The notes beneath the pieces are model-generated. The model had not been told where the DNA came from and searched no databases. It was given only the letters and a program-made list of their open reading frames with translations. A DNA stretch of 22,722 nucleotides, from IMG/VR virus record IMGVR_UViG_3300025732_000283, positions 1-22,722 of that record. One strand, 5' to 3'. The position numbers were made by a program, and so were the translations under genes. This stretch comes from a virus. Of this stretch, positions 1 through 6,347 are shown one piece after another. How positions within the stretch are numbered: the first letter of the stretch is position 1; each line of letters starts with the position of its first letter.

Positions 1-177
1 GCGGGTCTTGTTGTAGTCCTCGAAGAGCTGATACTGCTCCTGCGTGGGTGTGAAGTTTGGATCCTGAAGAGCGTTGGCAATGTCCTGACCAGTCGTCGGA
101 GTATCTAGCAGGCTTTCAACGCTCCCTGCCGATTGTGGTCCTAGCAACGAGTCGATGTCAGCCTGAGAGAGTGTCAT
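1..177 (-). CDS. Partial virion or ejection-type protein, N-terminal 59 aa
   Basis: An open frame starts at the ATG at 175-177 and runs off the left edge without a stop. Its ATG overlaps the TGA of the upstream 476-aa gene (ATGA), so translation is probably coupled. The visible part starts MTLSQADIDSLLGPQ and continues as a hydrophilic, Asp/Gln/Thr-rich sequence with no membrane segment. Its place at the end of a run of probable internal virion proteins suggests another ejection or structural protein, possibly the large one that usually closes such blocks in T7-like phages. That role is inferred from position only. The first ten residues resemble the CheY-binding N-terminal peptide of the flagellar switch protein FliM (see findings). 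Confidence 0.75.
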   Translation of the reverse strand, partial: MTLSQADIDSLLGPQSAGSVESLLDTPTTGQDIANALQDPNFTPTQEQYQLFEDYNKTR

Positions 178-1604
178 TGGAGAGCGCGGAGTTCTTGTTC
201 TGCTTGCTGACGAGTAATGGATCCAGACTGGAACCTAGCCCTGATCGACGCCACACGAGGGTCGGATGCGAGTTGCGATTGCTCTGCCGTAGTTTCTGGT
301 TGAGTATATTTCAGGCCAATAGCTTTGGCTTTCAACTTAAGACCAGACTCAGCTCGATTAAGAATAGAGTTCAACGCTGTTATGTTAGACTCCTTAAGCG
401 AAAACAGTTCAGTCGGGTTTCTGACGATTGAATCAAGAATCGCCTGATCTTTATCTGAAACCACTCCTTGGCCGATAATTTCAGGCCGCAGCTTTGCCTT
501 TGCTGCATTCACGAGTTGTGCCGCTTCAGCTTTAACTTGAGGGTTCTGCTGCTGCATTGTCCCCATGTTTGCAATCTCGATCAGCCTTTGAATCGTAGTC
601 TTGCTGTCCAAGACATTGGCGTACTGCTCTCGGAAGTCAGAAGCCTCTTTGTCTGTAGGAGCGATTCCCTTGTATTCTGGGAAGTCGATCGTCAAAGCAC
701 GTTGCCTAGCAATGTCTGATTGGGTTGGCGTCTTCTGCTCAACCAGCTTCCTCTCTCCGCCCATCGAGACCACCGTTCCAACACCGGGAACCTCTTCCGT
801 CGATACCTGCGGGAGCTTTCCAGCAGCGATAAGGGCCTTATCCAGAGACTCAAGATTCTGCACCGGCACACCCATGCTGCTGAACATGGCAATCGCATCG
901 GATCGGATCTGCTCAGGCGTGCGTTTAACCGGCGGAAGCTGTTGGACGTCCTGCATCGCAGAAGGCTCACCAGCTCCCTGAACCGGCAATGGCTGGAACT
1001 GAGGCATCTCGGTGGGAATTTGACCCAGACCAATAACCGCATTGCGCTCGGCTTCACGTTGCTTGGCCAGACGATCAGCTTCTGAAAGCTGGAGATTACC
1101 CAACGCAAGTTGCTGCCGCTTGAGCTGTTGTTGAAGATCTTGTTCCCCGCGCTGCTGGTACTGCTGGAGCAACATCGCGACGTCACCAATGGCCGCTTTT
1201 TTCTTGGCGAGGCTCATGTCTCCGAACTTGTCACCGATAGCCACCATGCGGTTGAGCATCGAGCGATCAGCCTGAACCTTCTGCGTAAACCGATTGAGAT
1301 CCGCCTCGCTTACACCGGGAGGCAACTGGCCCGTCTCGTAGTAGTTCTGCAGCGCCTGATAGCTAGGGTCGGACGCCAGAGCCTGCTGGGCCATTCCGAA
1401 GAGCGTCTCTCCGGTTTGGATGGCAGCCTCGTTCTGAGCCTTGTTGTCCTGATACCGTTGGATGGCCTGACCGATACCAGCACCAAGCTGTGCGATCCCT
1501 GCCGCAAGATTACGTCCCGGCGCGGTGGCAGCCTCCATGTAGCCGGGTGGGAGTACCGGCTGACGTGTTCCTGTGTAAGGTGTCGAGTATCCGTAGGTGG
1601 CCAT
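174..1604 (-). CDS. Putative internal virion (ejection) protein, 476 aa
   Basis: The product is long, hydrophilic, and rich in Ala and Gln. It has a low-complexity N-terminus (MATYGYSTPYTG), a Gly/Ala-rich stretch near residue 35 (AAGIAQLGAGIGQAI), and long predicted helices with a coiled-coil-like Gln-rich segment around residues 140-185. The start is the ATG at 1602-1604, because GAGGA (1611-1615) lies 6 nt upstream and overlaps the stop of the preceding gene; a longer frame to 1691 has no such signal. Composition and position after tail genes fit podovirus internal virion proteins ejected with the DNA (T7 gp14/gp15-like role). I see no catalytic motif, so the function is inferred from context. 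The 3' end overlaps the next gene. Confidence 0.75.
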   Translation of the reverse strand: MATYGYSTPYTGTRQPVLPPGYMEAATAPGRNLAAGIAQLGAGIGQAIQRYQDNKAQNEAAIQTGETLFGMAQQALASDPSYQALQNYYETGQLPPGVSEADLNRFTQKVQADRSMLNRMVAIGDKFGDMSLAKKKAAIGDVAMLLQQYQQRGEQDLQQQLKRQQLALGNLQLSEADRLAKQREAERNAVIGLGQIPTEMPQFQPLPVQGAGEPSAMQDVQQLPPVKRTPEQIRSDAIAMFSSMGVPVQNLESLDKALIAAGKLPQVSTEEVPGVGTVVSMGGERKLVEQKTPTQSDIARQRALTIDFPEYKGIAPTDKEASDFREQYANVLDSKTTIQRLIEIANMGTMQQQNPQVKAEAAQLVNAAKAKLRPEIIGQGVVSDKDQAILDSIVRNPTELFSLKESNITALNSILNRAESGLKLKAKAIGLKYTQPETTAEQSQLASDPRVASIRARFQSGSITRQQAEQELRALQ

Positions 1605-1606
1605 AA

Positions 1607-2032
1607 CTAGTCCTCGTGCTGATCGTGGTATGCTGCCTCGCGAAGTCTCAATGAAATTGCCCGCATAAGCGACCAACCGCCCACGATCCATGCCACGGTC
1701 AGGATCATGTCATTGCCGCACTGCCGGATGACGTCAGCCACTCGCTGCTTCCAAGGCTCGTCAGACGTCTCCCAAGCCACAGAGTCCGCGTAGGTGTTGG
1801 TGATCGACGCAATGACCGGCTGAAGCCTCCAAGCGTGTTGCAGGTAGAACGGCGTCGAGTACAGGGCGTTGGCCGACATCAGCACCCGCAGCAGGTTCTC
1901 CGGGTTGTAGGCCGTGTCCCCGTCAATGAGATCGTCGATCTGATGGCAGTAGGCGTGGAAAGCCACCACAAAGGCCAAGGCATCCGGGTGTCCGTGGCAA
2001 ACCTCTTGATAGATGGCGACAATCTCCTTCAC
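1607..2032 (-). CDS. Small alpha-helical protein with DDxxD motif, function unknown
   Basis: This 141-aa protein is mostly predicted helix. The most notable feature is HAYCHQIDDLIDGD at residues 26-39, with acidic residues D33, D34, D37 and D39 flanked by H26 and H30. A second acidic helix follows (YADSVAWE, D83 and E88), then DVIRQCGND (D100, D108). An aspartate-rich helix paired with a second acidic helix is how class I terpenoid and polyprenyl synthases hold Mg and diphosphate; all-alpha NTP pyrophosphatases also use paired acidic helices. At 141 aa it is about half the length of a polyprenyl synthase, so the biochemistry is open. The GTG start at 2030-2032 overlaps the upstream TGA and has GAAGGA (2038-2043) 5 nt upstream. 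Confidence 0.72.
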   Translation of the reverse strand: MKEIVAIYQEVCHGHPDALAFVVAFHAYCHQIDDLIDGDTAYNPENLLRVLMSANALYSTPFYLQHAWRLQPVIASITNTYADSVAWETSDEPWKQRVADVIRQCGNDMILTVAWIVGGWSLMRAISLRLREAAYHDQHED

Positions 2033-2763
2033 TTGTTTCCTTCGTAGAATTCCAAGTTCCTCTTACGCAACCCCTTGATTGACTTTGGATTCTTAAGAAG
2101 GTCGGCGTGCATCGCTTGGAACCCCGGCATCGACTTCTCTACGATGTCAGACCAAGACCCAGCGTGCAGGTGTTCATAGCAGTCCAACGTATCTGCATCG
2201 AACACTTCAGCATCAGCAACTTGGCTCAACAGGGAACAGGTGTCATAGAACCGGCTACCTTCAGCTCCCGGAATGACAGCTGCTCGGAACAAATCAATGG
2301 GAGGAGTGAACGGAGTATCCCCGATGCGTGACTGCCACTTTCTGATGTCAATTCGCAGCAGCAACGGATCTATGTAAAGCAGGGACGTGTGAAACCTCCA
2401 TTCGGTGCGGCATTTAGCCACTGGACACATGAATGATGGCGTGACGTCCCCCGCCAGAGAGACCCCTTCGTACTTCTCGAATGGAAACCTAGAGAAGAAC
2501 CAGAGATCTGGATCAGCTATGATAAATGGCTTCTCCTCGGAATATACCAGTTTGCGGATCCAGTCTCCGTGGATTTCTTGATTTAGGAGAAGACTAGAAG
2601 AGTCTATCGAATCGTTTTTCAGGCGCACCTCGCTGGCGTATTTACCCTGAAAGTCGGCGTGAATGTGGCAGTCAGGAAATCCAGTCCTGATCGTGTCCAG
2701 AGTGAGGAGTGATGTGTCCTCGATGCGTGGATTCCTGCACGTTATTAGGAGGAAGACTTTCAT
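2029..2763 (-). CDS. Putative GT-A-type glycosyltransferase
   Basis: The 244-aa product begins with a hydrophobic strand (MKVFLLITCRNPR) and contains FIIADPDLWFF at residues 80-90. The D-P-D at 84-86 fits the DxD metal and nucleotide-sugar motif of GT-A glycosyltransferases. HTSLLYIDP at 125-133 resembles the acceptor-side strand that follows in several of these families. No signal peptide or membrane segment is seen, so it is probably cytosolic. It would transfer a sugar from a nucleotide donor, with an unknown acceptor (virion protein, host envelope or DNA). The ATG overlaps the cupin stop (ATGA), and its own stop overlaps the GTG of the DDxxD gene, so the trio is probably made together. 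The fold assignment is an inference from motifs only. Confidence 0.6.
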   Translation of the reverse strand: MKVFLLITCRNPRIEDTSLLTLDTIRTGFPDCHIHADFQGKYASEVRLKNDSIDSSSLLLNQEIHGDWIRKLVYSEEKPFIIADPDLWFFSRFPFEKYEGVSLAGDVTPSFMCPVAKCRTEWRFHTSLLYIDPLLLRIDIRKWQSRIGDTPFTPPIDLFRAAVIPGAEGSRFYDTCSLLSQVADAEVFDADTLDCYEHLHAGSWSDIVEKSMPGFQAMHADLLKNPKSIKGLRKRNLEFYEGNK

Positions 2764-3089
2764 GCGGCCATAAAGTCTACGGCAGCACTGCTAGGCTTGC
2801 CACGCCAGATCTCAAGGTTTGAGAAGATCGAGAAGCTGTGAACCTTGGCCCCATGCACAGCTCCTGCAGGAACGTGTCTAGTCCAGCCGATGTTCCTCGT
2901 GCAGAGCGTCCTCCGCTTGTTGCCCATCATCCACTCGACGTTGCCCAGCCAGTGCGTGATCCGGGAATCACACTGCTCGTGAGTGTGCAGCGGGATGACC
3001 TCGCCTCTAGGGCAGAACCAGACCTCCAACTGCCAGTTGAACAACCGAAACAGTTTGATTCCTACGCATCGCTGGAACCTTACGATCAC
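2760..3089 (-). CDS. Cupin-fold protein
   Basis: This 109-aa protein has the two cupin motifs. Motif 1 is GEVIPLHTHEQCDSRI (residues 29-44), with H35, H37 and E38 as likely metal ligands. Motif 2 is VPAGAVHGA (73-81), with P74, G76 and H79. The spacing fits a single small beta-barrel domain. Stand-alone cupins include sugar isomerases and epimerases, dioxygenases, and sugar- or metal-binding proteins. The overlapping glycosyltransferase downstream makes a sugar-related role attractive but unproven. The GTG start (3087-3089) overlaps the TGA of the preceding gene (GTGA) and has no clear ribosome binding site, so expression probably depends on coupling. Confidence 0.7.
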   Translation of the reverse strand: MIVRFQRCVGIKLFRLFNWQLEVWFCPRGEVIPLHTHEQCDSRITHWLGNVEWMMGNKRRTLCTRNIGWTRHVPAGAVHGAKVHSFSIFSNLEIWRGKPSSAAVDFMAA

Positions 3090-3427
3090 AGGCTTTTGCC
3101 AAGGTACTTCGCACCAGACTCAATGCCTCCGATGATGTCCTGCTTGAGCTGACTTTTCATCTCGTCACGTTGGTTCAGCAGGCCGCCATACTCTCCCATG
3201 ATGCCGCGCCCCATGTTGGGATCCATTCCCAGCTTCTTGATCTCTTCGTCAGAGTATCCCTGCTCTTTGAGGAATTGGATCTGACCGTACTGCTGGTCCA
3301 GACCCTGAGCGTACCGTTGCAGCCCTGAAGGTCCTTGAGACATGGGCATGCTGGGCGCTTGGTAGGGCTGGCTCATGCCGTACCGACCAAAGCCACCGCC
3401 GATCTGTTGAGAGTAGCCGTAGTTCAT
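3086..3427 (-). CDS. Small Gly/Gln/Tyr-rich virion-associated protein
   Basis: The 113-aa product has a low-complexity N-terminal half rich in Gly, Tyr, Gln, Met and Pro (MNYGYSQQIGGGFGRYGMSQ). A charged helical part follows (FLKEQGYSDEEIKKLGMD and DEMKSQLKQDIIGGIESGAK). AGGA lies about 6 nt before the ATG, and the ATG overlaps the upstream TGA. I do not recognise a family. Composition and its place between two Ala/Gln-rich proteins suggest a minor structural or ejected component. The segment EQGYSDEEIKKLG resembles a short helical packing motif rather than an enzyme site. Confidence 0.65.
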   Translation of the reverse strand: MNYGYSQQIGGGFGRYGMSQPYQAPSMPMSQGPSGLQRYAQGLDQQYGQIQFLKEQGYSDEEIKKLGMDPNMGRGIMGEYGGLLNQRDEMKSQLKQDIIGGIESGAKYLGKSL

Positions 3428-4218
3428 AACGATCCTGCAGCACCGATGCCCGCACCGATGAGAGCCGTGGTGTTAGCCGCGCTGGCCGTCCGAGCCGCAA
3501 GCTGCTGTTGAGCATTTCCGCCATAGATGTCCGCAGCGTATTGGCTTTCCGGGTTGAACAACATTCCCGGAGCCATGCCCTGAGCCTGACCGAAGGCACC
3601 TTGGGTCATGCCGAACGCCTGCGAAGGACGTCCAAGGACCTGCTGGAAGACGTCGCCGTAGACCGCCTGCTGAGCCCCGATGCCCTGCATGGCCTGCTGC
3701 TGACGTTGCTGCTGCAATCCAGCACCCATGAGCTGAGACCGCACCGCTTCCTCGACAGCACCACGAGGACTTTCAGCAAGCCCACGTGCCGCAAAGGCAG
3801 CCCGAGTCTGTTGCTGGGCCATACGCTGCTGCTCCGGGGTCAGCCTAGAGCCAGCCGCCAGATTGGACTGGGCCTGAGACGCCAGCATGTCCGCCAACGC
3901 TGCAGCCTGCGGGGAGGACTGTTGTATGGCTGCACGGGCACGAGGACCCAGCTTCTCGATGTCACCGATGTCACCCTCACGAGAGATGCCACGGGCCTGC
4001 GCCTCGGTCTTGGCAAGCTCCGGAGCCATCTGCCCATAGATCGCGGTGATCTCAGGAGCAAGCTGCCGAGCAATCTGCGCGTTCAGGGCAGCAAACCGTG
4101 GCGCGTATTCCGCCTCCGCCGCATAGCGTGCCGGGGTCAGGTCAATCTGCGCCTGCAGTGTGTCCCTCGTCTCCTGCCCGTAATTCCGAGGCGGAGGTGC
4201 TTCGATGCTAGTTCCCAT
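3424..4218 (-). CDS. Putative internal virion protein, Ala/Gln-rich, 264 aa
   Basis: The product is about one-third Ala plus Gln, with long predicted helices (for example around residues 35-80 and 115-190). It ends in a Gly/Ala-rich hydrophobic tail (TTALIGAGIGAAGSL) that could insert in or lie on a membrane. Such composition is typical of podovirus internal core and ejection proteins, and the gene sits where T7-like phages carry them. The start has AGGAG (4228-4232) 9 nt upstream and overlaps the preceding gene by 11 nt, so two signals support it. There is no catalytic motif. A tail-associated structural role cannot be excluded. Confidence 0.7.
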   Translation of the reverse strand: MGTSIEAPPPRNYGQETRDTLQAQIDLTPARYAAEAEYAPRFAALNAQIARQLAPEITAIYGQMAPELAKTEAQARGISREGDIGDIEKLGPRARAAIQQSSPQAAALADMLASQAQSNLAAGSRLTPEQQRMAQQQTRAAFAARGLAESPRGAVEEAVRSQLMGAGLQQQRQQQAMQGIGAQQAVYGDVFQQVLGRPSQAFGMTQGAFGQAQGMAPGMLFNPESQYAADIYGGNAQQQLAARTASAANTTALIGAGIGAAGSL

Positions 4219-4618
4219 AGATCTTTTCTCCTGTCTTGTAGACCGCTAACGCTGTTCCGAAATGACGAACTTTACCATGCCTAACACCATAACTTGGCAG
4301 GCTGGACGACTCTGGACGCCGTCGGAACATCTGTGCGAATGCCGACATCAGAGCAATAGGGTGATCCCCGGCGATCTGGTCCCAATACCAGAAGCGTCCG
4401 TGCTTGGTGGGTTCCTGCCATCGGAACGATTCCACCTGCATCTCCTCGGTAGGCCAACCAATGACCACAGCCCTAACCTCTTCGTGCTCGTCCACGGCGG
4501 CGACGAGTTGGTTCCGCTCCATCTGCCACATGAGGTAGTCCTCCAGAGCTTCCTGAGTCCACCCCTTGAAGTTCTCCGGGAGTTTCTGCCGCACGTACGC
4601 TGTCAGTTTGTCGAGCAT
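4208..4618 (-). CDS. Acetyltransferase-like (GNAT / T7 gp13-like) phage protein
   Basis: The 136-aa protein has a helical N-terminus (YVRQKLPENFKGWTQEAL), a strand pair (QLVAAVDEHEEVRAVVIGWP), and a C-terminal part with RRRPESSSLPSYGVRHGKVRHF. This order resembles the degenerate GNAT-like proteins that podoviruses encode between the nozzle and internal core genes, the position of T7 gp13. A canonical acetyl-CoA loop (Q/RxxGxG/A) is not clear, so catalytic activity is doubtful; it may act in virion assembly. The ATG overlaps the upstream fibre gene stop by 1 nt (TGATG), and the 3' end overlaps the next gene by 11 nt. The assignment rests on weak pattern similarity plus gene order. Confidence 0.5.
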   Translation of the reverse strand: MLDKLTAYVRQKLPENFKGWTQEALEDYLMWQMERNQLVAAVDEHEEVRAVVIGWPTEEMQVESFRWQEPTKHGRFWYWDQIAGDHPIALMSAFAQMFRRRPESSSLPSYGVRHGKVRHFGTALAVYKTGEKIYGN

Positions 4619-5499
4619 CAGTTCCAGAGGCTGAGGGTGACTGATCGGAAAGCAAAGGCTGCGTCACTTTCGGTGGTGTTGACCCAGACGAGTCTCCAGA
4701 GGACTTGCGTCGGAGTTGGGCTAATCGAAAGACTCGTACTCGCATATAGAAACTCTCCGCTTGTACCGTTGGCGTTTACCACGCTCCCGGCAACATCCGC
4801 CCAATCCGCAGCGTCAGCCTTATACTGAACCTTGAAACCAACCTGCCCCGGATCGTTCCCGACACAGTTGGTACACCAAAGACTCAACTGCACGCTGGTG
4901 GGTGCAAATTGAGTTCTGAACACAGAGTAATCAATGGAATCCCGAAACGGCATCCCGTCATATCCTGCAGCAACTGGGCTCGCACCGCTAAACGAAACAC
5001 CCGTGCCGTCCAAAACGCAGAAGTCGGCACGATACCTAGCCGTTGCCGTGTTGACCAACGCACCGCCCTGAAAGGCCAACCCAGCACCAAGCGGTATTTC
5101 GGACATGGTAGCCGAGGATCCGGTGGGATTGCCCAGCAACCTCGACGCAGCCACAGGAACAATCTTGGCGTAGGCTACCTGCCCGTTGGTTATCTCGATT
5201 CCACCGACGCCGGTGAAACCTAGCCCACCGCTAACCGTTAGCTCCTCGACATCCCCAGACCCGGACGTGTCCCTGCCCAGCAGCCGATCCGTTCCGATGG
5301 CTTGAATCTTAGGAAACGTCACCGATCTGGCAGCCAAGGCGGTAGTGGTAACTGATCCAGCAGCCAGCGACAACGAGCCGCCATCCACGGTCCCATTGAT
5401 GTCAATCGCCGGGTTCCCGAGCAGGTTCAGCACAGTCGGATCCAGCACGGTGCTCGAAGTCACCGTCGTCCCGGGAGTCACTGTGACGTAGAGAGGCAT
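4618..5499 (-). CDS. Tail fibre or receptor-binding protein, paralogue 2 (293 aa)
   Basis: The N-terminal 150 residues closely match those of the adjacent gene at 5499-6344, starting MPLYVTVTPGTT and including GTVDGGSL and IGTDRLLGRD; 31 of the first 43 residues are identical by eye. This part is made of short Gly/Thr/Ser-rich beta repeats of the kind that form trimeric fibres. The C-terminal part is different and Cys-, Trp- and aromatic-rich. Its last 91 residues resemble the last 91 of the 183-aa protein at 11748-12299, both ending near FRxxTLxLWN. I infer a shared virion-docking N-terminus with an exchangeable receptor-binding tip. Start and stop codons overlap both neighbours by 1 nt (TGATG). 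Confidence 0.75.
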   Translation of the reverse strand: MPLYVTVTPGTTVTSSTVLDPTVLNLLGNPAIDINGTVDGGSLSLAAGSVTTTALAARSVTFPKIQAIGTDRLLGRDTSGSGDVEELTVSGGLGFTGVGGIEITNGQVAYAKIVPVAASRLLGNPTGSSATMSEIPLGAGLAFQGGALVNTATARYRADFCVLDGTGVSFSGASPVAAGYDGMPFRDSIDYSVFRTQFAPTSVQLSLWCTNCVGNDPGQVGFKVQYKADAADWADVAGSVVNANGTSGEFLYASTSLSISPTPTQVLWRLVWVNTTESDAAFAFRSVTLSLWN

Positions 5500-6344
5500 C
5501 AGGTGAATCGGACAGCCTCAACCGCAAACGTCCAGTTTGACGATGCAGAATCGAATTCAGATGTTAGATCCACATAGTTTCCTCCAGTGGAAGGAGTACA
5601 TAGTATGGGTGCTCCACTGTATGATGCTCTTGAAAGATAAATGTACGTTGAATCCGCCCAACACGTAAACGCAGGCCTGTAATCAAAAGCAAACAAAGAT
5701 TCGATGGTGACTTGTTGGCCCAAGATAAAACCGCCAACAGAAGCTGATGCACCATTCCACAGAGCGTAAACCCTGAGCAGGCTAGGTGTTCCACTGAGAT
5801 TGTGTTCTATCTTGGATTGCCAAGGTGTCGGTGAGGTCGATTTCGGGACAGTTAGCGAGGAGTTGTTGGAAAACTTAACGAACGACGCACTGACGCTTAG
5901 TGTTCCCGCATCACTCAGAGCCAGACCGGTACCCACCGTGATCTGCTGCACGTCGCCATTGGTGGTTGCGTTACGCCCCAGCAGTTTCTTGGTAGTGACC
6001 TCAAACAGTTTGGCCTCTGTGACGCCTCTGGAAGCGATCTGGACCGTATCTGAACCAGTGAACTCCAGACCTCCACCAACGCCGATCTGGGCTGCATCGC
6101 CGGTTCCAGCAGAGTCTCTTCCGATCAACTTGTCGGTTCCGATCTGCTGCAGCTTGGCAAAGGTCACCGCATTCGCAGCTATGGTGCCGGTCGTAACAGA
6201 TCCATCCGATAGCGTAAGCGAGCCACCATCGACCGTGCCGACCACGTCCACTGACGGCGTCCCCAGCAGGTTCAGCGTGGTGGCGTCCAGCGTGGTGGAA
6301 TTGCTGATCGTGGTTCCCGGGGTGACTGTGACAAATAGAGGCAT
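5499..6344 (-). CDS. Tail fibre or receptor-binding protein, paralogue 1 (281 aa)
   Basis: The protein starts MPLFVTVTPGTTISNSTTLD and shares its first half with the following gene. Within that half a short repeat recurs (IGTDKLIGRDSAGTGDAAQI, then TTKKLLGRNATTNGDVQQI), as in beta-structured phage fibres. The C-terminal third (from about residue 155) has IEHNLSGTPSLLRVYALW and many aromatic and Ser residues and does not resemble its paralogue. It lies directly after the nozzle gene, where podoviruses often place fibre genes. The likely role is docking to the tail by the conserved N-terminus and recognising the host surface by the C-terminus. This is inferred from architecture; no catalytic or depolymerase motif is visible. 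Confidence 0.75.
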   Translation of the reverse strand: MPLFVTVTPGTTISNSTTLDATTLNLLGTPSVDVVGTVDGGSLTLSDGSVTTGTIAANAVTFAKLQQIGTDKLIGRDSAGTGDAAQIGVGGGLEFTGSDTVQIASRGVTEAKLFEVTTKKLLGRNATTNGDVQQITVGTGLALSDAGTLSVSASFVKFSNNSSLTVPKSTSPTPWQSKIEHNLSGTPSLLRVYALWNGASASVGGFILGQQVTIESLFAFDYRPAFTCWADSTYIYLSRASYSGAPILCTPSTGGNYVDLTSEFDSASSNWTFAVEAVRFT

Positions 6345-6347
6345 GGC

